Made by a program: the position numbers and the translations under genes
Assembly (NCBI GenBank): GCA_026119855.1
Contig: JAOWBW010002527.1
Coordinates: 1 to 64,000, forward strand
Direction: 5' to 3'
Source: Campanula takesimana
Lineage: Eukaryota; Streptophyta; Magnoliopsida; Asterales; Campanulaceae
Length of the DNA stretch: 64,000 bases
The notes under the pieces: generated by a model
The model's database searches: none
The model's input: the letters and a program-made list of their open reading frames with translations, nothing else
Told to the model about the DNA's origin: nothing
Shown here: positions 35,591-46,429 of the stretch, piece after piece
Numbering within the stretch: the first letter of the stretch is position 1
Layout: each line of letters opens with the position of its first letter

Positions 35591-35780
35591 GGGTTAATGA
35601 CAATTTAGACCGTGAAGTATGATACCACCCTTCCAATCGAGCCTTGCATGTCTTTTTTCGCCAGATCGGACCCTGGGGTGATTCATTTTCGCCAGTTAGG
35701 GTCTTTTTGACGGAATTCGTTAAAAAGTCAGTTAAAAGGCATGTGCCGTGCACTTGACTAACGGAATTGGGTTGTTTGAA
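35591..35780 (+). repeat. MULE left terminal inverted repeat
   Basis: 190 bp beginning GGGTTAATGACAATTTAGAC. It matches the reverse complement of 37397-37586 except for three single-base differences. Confidence 0.93.
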
Positions 35781-36527
35781 GTTGATGTTTCTTTTAAGGG
35801 GTTTAATGAAAATTCGAAACTTAATAAGGCTGAAAATAAAAATAATTAATAAAATAGTAAATAAAAGGGTTTTTAAAGTTATTTTCAAAATATAAATAAA
35901 AAAGAAAATTAAATAAGAATTTTATTTTATAAACAAAATAAATCAAATTTTACATTTACCAAAAAAAAATCTTCATCCAATAAATAAATATGCAACATTT
36001 TATAATTTATAATAAAAAAGAAAATTAAATAAGAGTTTTATTTTAAAACTTGCTTTTGTATCACGATTAATAATAAACTAAATAACTATTTTTAGATTTT
36101 CATTAAGATAATTATTTTTGTTCAAATTGTTGGTCAAAGTATAAATTGCTTGACCAAGAATCTTAAGTCGGGCAGGACAGAGGGAGTATATTTTTAGCAA
36201 ATGCGTTATCCAAATCATTTTTTACGTTTACCAAAGAAAATTATCATTAAATACTCTGATGCTCGGACTCTTTAATTTACTCCGCCGTAGCCGTGTCGGA
36301 CACACGTATTTTAGTCTTGTCGAGACGAGTCAGGCGAGGTAAACAAAAGAGTCTGAGTATCTTAGATTAAATAAATATGCAACATTTTATATTTTGTAAT
36401 AGGAAATTAAAATAAGTTACAATCATTTATTTTAGAAAAAAAAATTATATATATATATTTTTTTGAAGAAAGAAAAAAAAGAAAAGCAGGTGTGTATGTG
36501 CGTGTGTTTGGGGTTGTACCCAGTTAG

Positions 36528-36809
36528 GTGATGGTTCTGAGAGAATTAAGACAGACTAATCTGGTGACCGGAATTCTATTGATGTACAACTTCTTCTCCG
36601 GTGGTGATGGTCGGAGAGGAGGGATCATCTTTGTGGAAGGAAGAGGCGGAAGCGGCGGAGCTAACGGTGGTGGTGGATTCGCTGGATTTTGGGTTTCCGG
36701 TGGTGGTGGTGGTGCCGGTGTGTCGGGTACTAATGTTGGAATAGCCATCGCCGTGACGGCCATGGCTGGTATCGCTGTGGCCGCTACCCTCGTCTACTCT
36801 CGTAGGTAA
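36528..36809 (+). CDS. Gly-rich 93-residue ORF inside the MULE, unknown function
   Basis: ATG at 36528 or 36531, TAA at 36807-36809. The N-terminal 25 residues are mildly hydrophobic. Residues about 30-65 are almost all glycine with Ser/Phe/Val. Residues about 67-88 (VGIAIAVTAMAGIAVAATLV) form one convincing membrane segment, ended by YSRR. That layout fits a small tail-anchored or type II membrane protein. Base composition is markedly more GC-rich than the surrounding DNA, in keeping with a captured exon. No family is recognised. Whether it is expressed is unknown. Confidence 0.45.
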   Translation: MMVLRELRQTNLVTGILLMYNFFSGGDGRRGGIIFVEGRGGSGGANGGGGFAGFWVSGGGGGAGVSGTNVGIAIAVTAMAGIAVAATLVYSRR

Positions 36810-36941
36810 AAAGCCAATTGAAAGTAAAAAATTTAAGTTCAATTCAGTTAAGAACGAATCACACTTTACTGTATTTCCAAACCCTAGAATTAGCGCTTCT
36901 CCAAATCGATATTTAGATACGTAGATATAGATAGAAAAATG

Positions 36942-37118
36942 CTGTCACAGCCGAAACCGTTAATGAGAGCACTACGGCGGAGTCAAACTTCGTCGCCGTC
37001 GTCTTCATCCCCTTCAAATTCATCTCCGACGTCGTCTTCTTCTTCGTTGTCATGGATTCATTTGCGGATCGGTTCTATTAATCGTTGCTTCTTCATCCTC
37101 ACGAGTTTCCACTACTAG
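36942..37118 (+). CDS. Ser-rich 58-residue ORF inside the MULE, possible captured first exon
   Basis: ATG 36942 follows a leader-like stretch (AAACCCTAGAATTAGCG, typical of plant 5' leaders). The product starts MLSQPKPLMRALRRSQ, then a long Ser/Pro run and an Arg/Ile/Phe-containing tail, ending at TAG 37116-37118. Basic, Ser-rich N-termini of this kind are common in organelle-targeting peptides, so this could be a captured targeting exon. Function is not recognised. Confidence 0.35.
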   Translation: MSQPKPLMRALRRSQTSSPSSSSPSNSSPTSSSSSLSWIHLRIGSINRCFFILTSFHY

Positions 37119-37396
37119 GTCAGTTCTCACTCCCTTTCCTTTTGTCTTTTCGTTATCATCTTCTCCTTCAGATCTCGATCTAGAAATTTAATGTTTTGCT
37201 CGAGCCAAAATCACTTTTAGTTCTCTAGAAAAGACCAGTTAGTTAGGGGTTTGGAATTGGGTTTTTTTGTTTTGCTTTTTTTTTTTTTCTGGATAGGGAA
37301 AGAGGATGGGGAAAGGTTTATAAGTTTTGAGTTTTTGTTTATCCCTCCCTTCAGTTTTTAGATATGCTATTTAACACCTTTAATAGTTAATCTTAA

Positions 37397-37586
37397 TTCA
37401 AACAACCCAATTCCGTTAGTCATGTGCACGGCACATGCCTTTTAACTGACTTTTTAACGAATTCCGTCAAAAAGGCCCTAACTGGCGAAAATGAATCACC
37501 CCAGGGTCCGATCTGGCGAAAAAAGACATGCAAGGCTCGATTGGAAGGGTGGTATCATACTTCAGGGTCTAAATTGTCATTAACCC
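37397..37586 (-). repeat. MULE right terminal inverted repeat
   Basis: 190 bp ending GTCATTAACCC, followed by the TSD AAAATTAAA at 37587-37595. Confidence 0.93.
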
Positions 37587-37599
37587 AAAATTAAATCCC

Positions 37600-38300
37600 T
37601 TAAAAACAATTCCTTCTCTCCTCTACAGATGAAGATAGCCCAGAAGATGATTCATCAGAAAATGAGTCAGTGTTTTTGATTTCAAAAAGACTTTGACGTG
37701 AAAACCGAAATTTTGAAATGTGTACAAGCATATTCGAATTCAGAAGCAGCTTCCGTTTTGGAAAGCAGCCTACATTGCAGACCGATATGGAAAAATGGAA
37801 GAAATTGATATAAAAGTTGTCGATTTGAGATTCAAAGAAATATGTGTTGCCAGAAGATAGCAGAAACGAACACCACTGCCCAGGCCAATGTAGCCTTGTA
37901 TTCTTCGAGAATTTTGAACGGTAGCTAGCTGCATTAATACATGTTTTGGGAATCTGGGCTATCCTGAGAAAATGTTGAAGTAGGCGGCACATCATAGGAA
38001 TTTGTATCAGGAAATGTCATGCTAATGTCTTCTGATGTGATCACGCCAACAGATGATGCAGACAACCGGTTATGATTCTTCGCCAGAAAGTGCAACGATG
38101 ACCCTCGCAAATTGAACACCAACTTCTCCGGATTGTCGTCGACGGAAAGGATAGCGAGGTCACCGGAGGTAGGAGAGCAGAGTGGTCATCAGAGAAGAGG
38201 AAGGTTAGCGAGGGCAGAGAGAGAAATTGATCGAGAGAGAGACCGGGCTAGAGTTTACGATTTGAGGGAGAAAAAGGGGAAAAGACGTGGTATACAGGCG
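37600..38300 (-). pseudogene. gene-like minus-strand fragment, unidentified
   Basis: A minus-strand frame from about 38180 to 37936 reads GDLAILSVDDNPEKLVFNLR, then SSLHFLAKNHNR and an acidic/Ser/Thr-rich tail with several SQDSP-like pieces. It stops shortly after NMY. Sequence to 37620 is less clearly coding, and upstream 38180-38300 is a CT-rich leader on this strand. Codon-like composition suggests a fragment of a host gene, perhaps carried by another element. I do not recognise the family. Confidence 0.3.
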
Positions 38301-38810
38301 AGAGTAGTTTTGCCATTTAAAAAGTGTGAGATTTATTGGTAAAATCGATTTTAACCTAGGAACTCTAAGGTAAAATATGAAAATATCCGTTTTTATTGGC
38401 AAATTTCAGTTTCTATGAGGGACTTACCGGTAAATTTTTTTTTTTTTTTTTTAAATCATTTCTGAAAAAGCTTTAGAAAACTTATATTTTTATTTCTTGA
38501 CAGATTTTATATGTGAGGAAAAGGCACTTTTTTAAAAAATAAAAAAATTGGGCAATACTAATGGTACAAAAGAAGTTTACAAAACGATGGATACAAAATG
38601 AGGTGACGATATTTTATTGGTTGTATTGATTGTGGACCCGGCACACTCTAATTAAAATCACCAATAAAATCTTGACACATCATTTTGTGAGCTAAGTTTT
38701 GTGACTTTATATTTACTCAAAAATTCCACCAATTTTAAGTGGAAGAGAGAAGATAGTGTGAAGTGATAAAGTGGGTGTTGAATGGAAATGAGAGGTTGAA
38801 TCCATTGTAG
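38300..38810. repeat. intergenic DNA with a dispersed MITE-like sequence
   Basis: The stretch 38560-38710 shares GGCACACTCTAATTA and TTTTGTGAGC words with the repeats at 47300-47465 and 13735-13800 (same family, diverged). A T-run of about 20 lies at 38437-38456. No gene is seen. Confidence 0.45.
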
Positions 38811-39151
38811 ACTGTAAGAAAAGATGTTGCATGCACATTTGGTGTAGCTGGCGAGTTATGGAAAGTCAACCCGGAGCGGACCCGGTTTCCACCTAATTCG
38901 CTGACATCACCGACATTTATAAGCCGATGGAGTATGAATGGAGAGAGAATGACATTGATTTTCTAGAGAGAGAAAGTAAGGGAAACTCGTCCATTTTTCC
39001 GGTGGTCGATCATCTTCTTCGCCTTTTCTCCTCCCTTTCTGTTACATTCCCTTCCCTCTCTCTCTCCCTCTCTCACACACACACGCAACAAATCACAACT
39101 TCTAATTTTGAGCATAAATATCTCAGTTATCAACTCTAATCGCTACCGAAA
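38811..39151 (+). promoter_or_regulatory. promoter and 5' leader of the auxilin-like gene
   Basis: ATTTATAAGCC at about 38914 is the best TATA candidate. The leader contains a small upstream ORF (ATG 38927) and a CT/CA microsatellite (39055-39085), typical of plant 5' leaders. The start ATG at 39152 is preceded by an A at -3. Confidence 0.5.
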
Positions 39152-42100
39152 ATGGACCAGTTCAGAGTTTTAGTTGAAAGTATTGGATTCAAAGCACAAG
39201 GAAGATCCACCCCTTTGGCCGACTTAAAGGGTAAAACCACCGCCTCCGCCTCCGCCACCACCGACCCTTTCCCTTCCTCTTTCGGTAAACCCTCCCCTAA
39301 ATCGCCTCCGTTCACTCCCAATTTCGTCGACGATCTTGACGGGATTTTTAGATCAAATACTACTAATGCAACAAACCATTTTGATGATATATTCGGTGGA
39401 ACTAATGTGAATAAGAAACCACCGTTATCTGGAGCTGGGAATAATGGTGGGTCCATGTTTGATTTTGATTCTGTGTTTAAGGGTTCTAGTAATTTTGATT
39501 ATGATGATGATATATTTGGGGGAATGGGCGGGTTGAAGAGCTATGGGTCTGATAATTTTGATGATACAATGTTTGGGGGAATGCCTAAGAAGAGTGATTT
39601 GGTGGATAATGTGTTTGCTAGTTTTGGAGGAATGGGATTGAATTCAAATGGTTCTAGTAAGAATAATTCTGGGAGAAAACAGCAGGATAATGGTTTCAAA
39701 TCCGATGATTTGGTCCGGGGTTCGGTGGCAGCAGTCCTTCAAGCAACGGGTATGCTCTAGAACTCAATGCAAATACTTTAACAGGCTTTAATTTAGATTA
39801 ATTTTAAATGGTAAACAATTTAGGGATCATCATTCGTTGAACTATAATTGACATTTCTTGGTAACTAATTCACGGGGTTCATGAACAAAGTGTAGTCCAA
39901 TGTACTTAGGGTGTGTGCTGTTACAAAACTCTTCCAAAAGTTATACTCAAGTGTGTCCTTAGGGAGCACATTAGGTGTGTAACATTACGTGATTATTCTG
40001 TTAGGCTGTCTTCAATGGTCTACTAATTTATTTCACGTTCTGTTTTAGACCAAAATCAGAATTTAGACCCTCTCAACAGTCGAATCGTAATTCGGCTAAA
40101 TCGTTTTCAACTCCAGTAGAGGATCCCTTTGTAATGCTAGAGAGAACACAAGGTAAAGCTGGAGGGGGGAGTGGATCCTTTGAGGTTAATGAGTTGGACT
40201 CATTTTTTGCCTCGGGGAAGCAATCAACAGCTGAACCAAGTCAAAAGACTACAACTGGGGTGAGCAAAGCTTATTTACATTTTCTGTAAATTCAAGAACT
40301 GTAGGCCCAAACGGTAGTAGGCTAACTGGTTTATGTTTCAGGATTCAGTGTTCGATTATCTTTTCCATAATACTAAGGGTTCCAAAGTCGAAGCGAACTC
40401 TTCTGCTAACACTAACATTAAAAAGAAGGCTTCCCCCACCAAAAGTACCACTGACGACTTCTCATACCTTTTTGGAATGGGAGGTAATTAATGACATCAC
40501 ATTAAGATTCAACTATCCCCGGACATTTTCCTATACTTATTTATTGTAGTGCTAATTTTCTGTATATGTTTCTTGTGTGCAAAAGCTGCCCCTTCATCTG
40601 GAGAGTTTCAGGAATCTGAAGGGGAGAGTGAAGAAAGACGAAGAGCGAGATTAAACCATCATATAAGGACCCAGGAACGCATGGTAACTACTAAATTTCT
40701 CTTTTTATCGAATGTTATTATATGGGTTTTCTGTTCTTGGATTGAACAGCATTGCTTGATGCCTTAATTGATCATGACAAGAAATTTGTGGATAGAGGAG
40801 AAAGTAGTACATAACTAATCAGCCTTGAAATGAACATTTAAGTCAACACAACTCGACCTTTGTTTCAATTACTATGTATTGACCTTCAAAAAGAACATAA
40901 TTCAGAAAAAAGAACAAAAAAGAAAGAATGAAGAAGAGGATTCAGTCGATTACATAAATAATCAATGATACTCAAGTTGGGTATATGTTTGTGATCTATC
41001 CTTGAAAGACACTTCATATATGTCTCAGAACTCTCATGAATAACCCATATGCATTCTAGCATACCTTATCGGCTTGTTTTCATGCTTAATATTGGGAATT
41101 AATGCAATTTCAAATGTATTTGCTATAAGAAGATTAGTTATTTCTTTGGATGGGACTACAGAGCATGTTAACAAATATTATACCACAGTGTCAACCAATA
41201 AAAAAATAAACTACACCTATTAATTAGTGACTGTTTCTATGATTAGGCCAAAGTGCTGAATGAAAAGAATCAGCGTGACTATCAAACGCAGCGAGAGCAA
41301 GAGGAGAGACATGTAAGTATCTACATTATATAAAGCAATGCATTCATAGTGTTTGTAAGATCCATGATTTACTGATATGTTGGTATGAGGTTTTTGTAAC
41401 TATAGAGCAATGATTACTTCTCTTCCTTTCCTCTTTGGTTTTGGTGAGGAGGTGTGTCAATTAATCTTTTCTCTCACTCTTGCATCATACATGCCTTAAG
41501 TTTGCGAGCATCTCTCCTCTAACCATGTTGTTCATACCTAAACATTCTTGGGCTAACTGATATTTCCTTTTTTCTTGACCAATTTCCATTTTCAGAGGCT
41601 TGCTGAAACTGTAGATGATGGTATTAAACGTTGGGCGGCGGGAAAGGAAGGCAATTTGCGGGCATTGTTATCGTCATTGCAACATGCGTTTTTAACTCTA
41701 ATATTATATTATGATGCTGAATTCTTGCCTTTTTATCTTTATTTTGGAGTGCCTTTAACTGTCAATTTTGCAGCCTATTCTTATTTACATATTTTCGTCT
41801 TATATGGATAGTAAGGAAATCAAGTTCAGTCTTACTGTTACAGGATTCTCAATGCATAACCAATTTTTTTTTTTCCTTTTCAAATTGGAAGCCAAAAGGT
41901 TGCTTGAATTTGTTGTTACCTCGAAGGAAATGTTGCATGAGGTCAGTTGACCTATAAATATTAAGAATTAATGGTAATTCGTAAATAAAAGGAAATACAC
42001 TTGTATTCTTATTTAGAGAATCCATTGCTCATGATTTAAAATAATAGTGCTGCACATAATTACATAACTGGTTAGGCATACTATTCTTGAAGTATCAAGA

Positions 42101-45100
42101 CTTATTTGTCTGTCTTATCATGATGCTTGCTAATTCTTTATCACTTGCACAATGATGCAGGTTCTTTGGCCTGAATGTGGTTGGCAGCCAGTCTCATTGA
42201 CGGATTTGATCACTTCTACTTCAGTCAAAAAGGTATATTATAAAGCAACCTTATGCGTTCATCCAGACAAGGTACAACAAAGGGGGTTCAACCTTGAACA
42301 AAAGTATACTGCAGAGAAAGTTTTTGATATTTTGAAAGTAAGATATTATATCTTAAATCCACTTCTGGAAGATGATTTTGTTATGCTTTGTTACCCTTTC
42401 TAGTTTTTTACTACATAAAAGCATACTTTTTTCTTGTAAATGTATCTCATGTAGTCTTTCAAAATCATGTTGCAATATTAGCTTTTGTCAGTAATGACAA
42501 AATATCCTTGTGCAATTAAGTATGAGTGAACTTTCAGAATCACCCACGTGGTAATGCCATTTCCAAGTGTAGGGATGGCCAAACCGGACCGGAACTGAAA
42601 AGCCCGGAATCGTCTTGAACCTTGACAAAAACCGGAACCGTGTGAACCAGAACCGTTTGTAACACGGGCCTGTTCCGGTTCATCTCTGAAAACCGTGAAC
42701 CGGCGGTTCCGAACCGCCATGAACCGTCTAGACCGAACCAGAACCGTTAGCAAAACCGTTAAAATCGTTAGATTTCTAACGGTTTCATCAGAATTAACCG
42801 TTACTACCAGAAAGTTGACAAGAAAAGTTGAGTTTTGATTAAATTTTTAGCCAAATTTAGTAAAAAAAAAATAATTAAAATTTGTTAAGTATATAAAAGC
42901 AAAGAGAGACGAACCGCTTTAATTTTTTAAACATTTTTTCTGTACCTTTATGTTAAAAAATTCGGCAATAAAATATTATTATACTCCCTCCGTCCCAAAA
43001 TACATGTAATTTAAGGAGTTGAAATTTGTCCCAAAATGTTTGTAGTTTTGCCTTTATCTAGACATCTTTGACATTGTTTGTCAAATATACCCTTATTTAT
43101 GATGGAAGTTGTCATTGTAAAAGCATTTAATTGTCTTGGTACTTGAAATATGTTAAGGGTAATTTAACCCATTAGACATGCATTGATTGCTTTTCTTAAT
43201 TTGTGTGAAAATCCTAGAAATACAAGTATTTTGGGACGGAGGGAGGAATTGTTTTTTCTGTTAAAAAAATTATTTTTTTATAAAAAAAAGTAAATTGTGG
43301 ACCAACGGTTCCAAACCGTGAACCGGCTATTCCGAACCGTAACCGTAACAAAAACGGTTCGGTTACGGTTCATGCTTTTCCAGAACCGGAACCGGCGGTT
43401 TGGAACCGGAATCGTAACCGGAACCGTGTTTGGTTATCCCTATCCAAGTGCCCATATTAGGTCATTTTTTGTTAATAGCCCCCATATTAGGCTCTACTTT
43501 ATGGTAAAATCTTACACTTTACACAAATCTAAAAAAGAAAATAAAAAAGATTATTGACAGAAATTACTATCAACAAAATTAGAACCAGCAATGTCGCCAG
43601 GGCCATCACTACAAAAAAACTAATTGCTTATGTGTCATCACCAACATTATAACTACAAGAAAAGAAAGGATCCCATTTCCCATTAATAAACACACAATAG
43701 ATTAGAGGAAGCCAAAGCAAATCCAAAAAAAATCAAAAAAGCCCAGTTCTTGATTGGGGCTTTGACAATATTTGGCTTCATTTGCATCGGGAATGGAGGG
43801 GGAAGGTGGAGATGGAGCAGCAGTTGTGGCGTAGGAGATTGAGAGTAGGAGAGGGAGAACAAGATGCGGTTATGGAGGAAAGACAGGACCATGAGTGACA
43901 ATAGAGAGAGAGAGAGACAGAGAAGAGAATGCCACGAAGAGGGGGAAAAGAGAGTGTGACCGAGGGGGAGTTTGTTTTTTTTGTCCAGAGTGAGTTATTT
44001 TAATGTTTCATTGAGGGTAAATTTGCTAATATTGTTTCCCAGTGAGGCACATTTAGGACCGATTTTTCTATGGAGACGATTAGTTATTTACAAAAAAAAA
44101 AAAAAAAAAAAAACCCGTGATAGCTTGTTTAGTACATGGGTATCTAGGACCTGGAATGATCTCATTCCTAGGTAATGCATACCTTTGTCTAGTGTGCATA
44201 TTTGCCTAGGCATTTGTTTCCTATAGGTAAGCCAATTCCTAGATGCCCATTTCCATGCACCAAATGAGCCCTTGAAGGCTACCTGTGAAATGGGCAGTTC
44301 CACACTATTTTTATAAATATTTTACCTTTTAATTTGAAAAGGTGGAAACAGATTTTTCTTTTTTGATTAGATATTATCCTACAGTTAATTCTTGTATTGT
44401 ATCACAAGTTCATTTGTATTTGGGCTTCTAATAGACTCTCATTTAACTTTTGGTTGATACCTCTACGAACATAACTTTTACCGCCAATTAACATTTTGGA
44501 GGTGAATAAGAATTTCATTTCCCTAATTTACTGCATTTAAAGTTTTAATTGCTTCCTGCATTTGTTTTTAGCTTCATGCAATGCACATTTGATACCCATA
44601 AGTACACATACGCTTTTCGGTGTACCTTCAAGTTCCTTTGGGGATTCCCTTTGAAGCAACTTTGTACTAGTTCTTATAAAAAGTAAGGTAAACGTGAAAA
44701 GGGGTACATACATCGTCCCTATTTATATGGAGGAACTATGGCTCTTTTCTTGCGACAGATATATGCTTTTCTCTGGTAATGGCAGTCGTGTCCTGAAACC
44801 ATTTCATATTTGGGATATTGATCTAGTCTCAGAAAAGGATACATTTGGTTATATTTTTTTTAAAAGTTTGTGTCCGTCGATTAGTTTGTTTACCCCATGT
44901 TTTTCCTTGTGGAATATTCTCTGTCTTTTCCTTTTTCCTCCATTAGGTCAGATACACTCTTTCAAAATGACTATACCTTAAATTTTCAGCCTTAAAATCT
45001 GAGGCCACACTATAATCTAATGGTTGTTTCTTCGCTTCCATCTGTGTCACCAAGCTTACACTCGATGAAAAACATTTTCCCCCCATTCTATAAGTTCACG

Positions 45101-45258
45101 AGATGGTGACAAATCCATATGATGATTCATGTTACTCGATCCCGAATCATTTCAGGACCAAATACTGTGTTTTTATTAGTTCTTGAAATGAGAAACTTTT
45201 TGTTCGTTTACAGGAAGCATGGAATAAATTTAATGCAGAAGAACTCAAGAAAAGATGA
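39152..45258 (+). CDS. auxilin-like J-domain protein, eight coding exons
   Basis: Exons: 39152-39749, 40060-40259, 40342-40483, 40586-40683, 41247-41312, 41596-41685, 42161-42337 and 45214-45258. All phases agree and give 471 residues. The N-terminal half is low-complexity with DPF and repeated FDD-[IM]-FGG motifs, as in clathrin/adaptor-binding regions. A charged helix (ARLNHHIRTQERM, EKNQRDYQTQREQEER) follows. The C-terminal J domain has WPECGWQPVSLTDL, HPD at 42260-42268 and ends EAWNKFNAEELKKR. Auxilin-like proteins recruit Hsc70 to uncoat clathrin vesicles in the cytosol. It resembles the shorter Arabidopsis auxilin-related proteins. Intron 6 has a GC rather than GT donor (41686). Intron 7 is 2.9 kb and full of mobile elements. 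Exon prediction is by eye. Confidence 0.88.
41686..42160 (+). other. auxilin-like intron 6 with GC-AG boundaries
   Basis: The conserved continuation from ...LLSSLQ-H to VLWPECGW demands a junction at 41685/42161. The donor reads CAT|GCGTTT and the acceptor AATGATGCAG. No GT lies at the required place. Confidence 0.65.
42570..43442. mobile_element. hAT-like element saturated with GGAACC/CCGG motifs (873 bp)
   Basis: Termini are TAGGGATGGCCA and (inward from the right) TAGGGATAACCA, with a perfect 8-bp TSD TCCAAGTG (42562-42569 and 43443-43450). Both ends are packed with GAACCGG-type hexamers. It contains a Stowaway MITE and lies in intron 7 of the auxilin-like gene. No transposase. Confidence 0.88.
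42984..43246. mobile_element. Stowaway MITE nested in the GGAACC element
   Basis: It begins CTCCCTCCGTCCCAAAATAC after TA and ends TTTTGGGACGGAGGGAG. About 262 bp, non-coding. Confidence 0.85.
43451..45213. other. rest of auxilin-like intron 7
   Basis: An A-run of 23-24 bases lies at 44091-44114. A GC-richer patch (43760-43960) with GA-repeats reads on the minus strand as a Pro/Ser-rich open frame, without a recognisable domain. No further exon is supported. Confidence 0.5.
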
Positions 45259-45711
45259 GTTTCTGCTACAATGCATTTAATGACTTTGATTGAACAGCCA
45301 GGCAAGTTGTCTTCTGTGGGTGGAAGTTGTATTCAAAATTCCGAGCAAAAAATGAGGTCTGCCTAAATGCCTATATTGTAAAGGTTAGTTGTACATTACG
45401 GAGTATTATTATTTTCTGTTATAAATTAGATGCATGAAGAGTTTCACAAGTTACTCTCTTCCACCGTTTGTAGGGCGTTTAGTGTTTGATACGCGACTTT
45501 CATGATATTTGAACATTTTTGTTTCGTGTACTGCGGTTGTGGTAGTGCATTTGGTTTTATTATTCATTCGCCTATTCTTTTTGACAGACGGTGGGGCATT
45601 TTTGTATGCCTTGCTCGATGGTTGGCCTGATGTGGGAAGAGCAGGTTTCTGGGTTTTCCATTTGAAACCAACAATTTGTATAAGATCTGCAGAAATGGTC
45701 ATAATTTAATT
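45259..45711 (+). other. 3' untranslated and downstream region of the auxilin-like gene
   Basis: T-rich sequence follows the stop. No canonical AATAAA is obvious; TTATAAATTAGATGC near 45420 could serve. No other gene is seen. Confidence 0.4.
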
Positions 45712-46098
45712 GTTCCCTCTGTTTGTTTTAGAATGATCTTCTCGTTTGCCATTTTTTATTGTCCTAAAAAGTTCTTTTCATTTTCACAATTTAGGTTTAA
45801 AAGTGTATAAACAAAAAACATGCCTATGCATTGCAATTTGCAAATTGCAAATACAGTAGGAATTTTTTATTTCCTAATCGGATTAAGTTTCCTTATTGTG
45901 GACTGTTGCTGAATAATTGTGCTGATATGTTATACAATTGGGCTGAGAGGCAGCATAACACTTGGTACATAATTTTCGAAATTGGGCCTTTGAAATTTGG
46001 GGTCCTGAGCAGTTGTTCACCAGGCTCCTGCGGGCCGGGCTGGTTTATATCTTAAAAAAATATTGAATAGTTAGAAGATTATTTTGAGAGGGAGGGAG
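45712..46098. mobile_element. divergent Stowaway MITE with an internal insertion
   Basis: The left end TTCCCTCTGTTTGTTTTAG and AATGATCTTCTCGTTTG match the family at 20498 and 48668; the right end is TTTTGAGAGGGAGGGAGTA. About 230 bp of unrelated DNA (45830-46060) separate the halves. Confidence 0.6.
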
Positions 46099-46135
46099 TA
46101 TATCATTGCAACCACTATCTACCATGAATTTTGAA

Positions 46136-46379
46136 GAGCAATGCTAGGGACACAAAAAAAAGAAATGCAAAAAGTAAAGAGAAACAGTGATAAAGGAGAG
46201 AGAAAAAACTTGAATTTGATTGTGGCTCCACAAAGAAATGGTATCTATAAATAATATCCATTTCTTGTCCCTTGGTATCGACACTATGCACACAATGGGG
46301 GGGATTTTTTCTGGGGGGATCGACACTCATTTTTTTCATCCATTGTGGATGCCTTTATTTTGTGCCCCTAGCATTACTC
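46136..46379. mobile_element. MITE with AATGCTAGGG termini
   Basis: Inverted ends GAGCAATGCTAGGGACAC and (inward from the right) GAGTAATGCTAGGGGCAC. Interior non-coding. A related element lies at 59105-59287. TSD not resolved. Confidence 0.65.
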
Positions 46380-46429
46380 GTTTTTTATTTCCCTAGTATT
46401 ATTCAATTTTAAAACACAAAGACAAAAAC

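Larger units (their letters stand above)
35591..37586. mobile_element. Mutator-like element, Pack-MULE candidate (1996 bp)
   Basis: Terminal inverted repeats of 190 bp (35591-35780 and 37397-37586) differ at about three positions. They are flanked by an exact 9-bp TSD, AAAATTAAA (35582-35590 and 37587-37595); long TIRs with a 9-bp TSD define Mutator-like elements. No MURA transposase is present. The interior contains GC-rich, codon-like DNA with a leader-like stretch and two short ORFs, as expected of captured host sequence. The parental gene is not in this window, so capture is inference. Confidence 0.9.

Noticed and set aside
41892..41941. Possible extra exon in auxilin-like intron 6 (open frame, AG before, GTCAGT after)
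   Set aside because: Its inclusion would insert residues into the conserved LLSSLQ-VLWPECGW junction, which the family keeps uninterrupted.
43683..43901. Minus-strand Pro/Ser/His-rich ORF in auxilin-like intron 7, considered as an arabinogalactan-type peptide
   Set aside because: No signal peptide plus membrane-anchor layout in one frame, and the patch is GA-repeat rich; not enough to call a gene.
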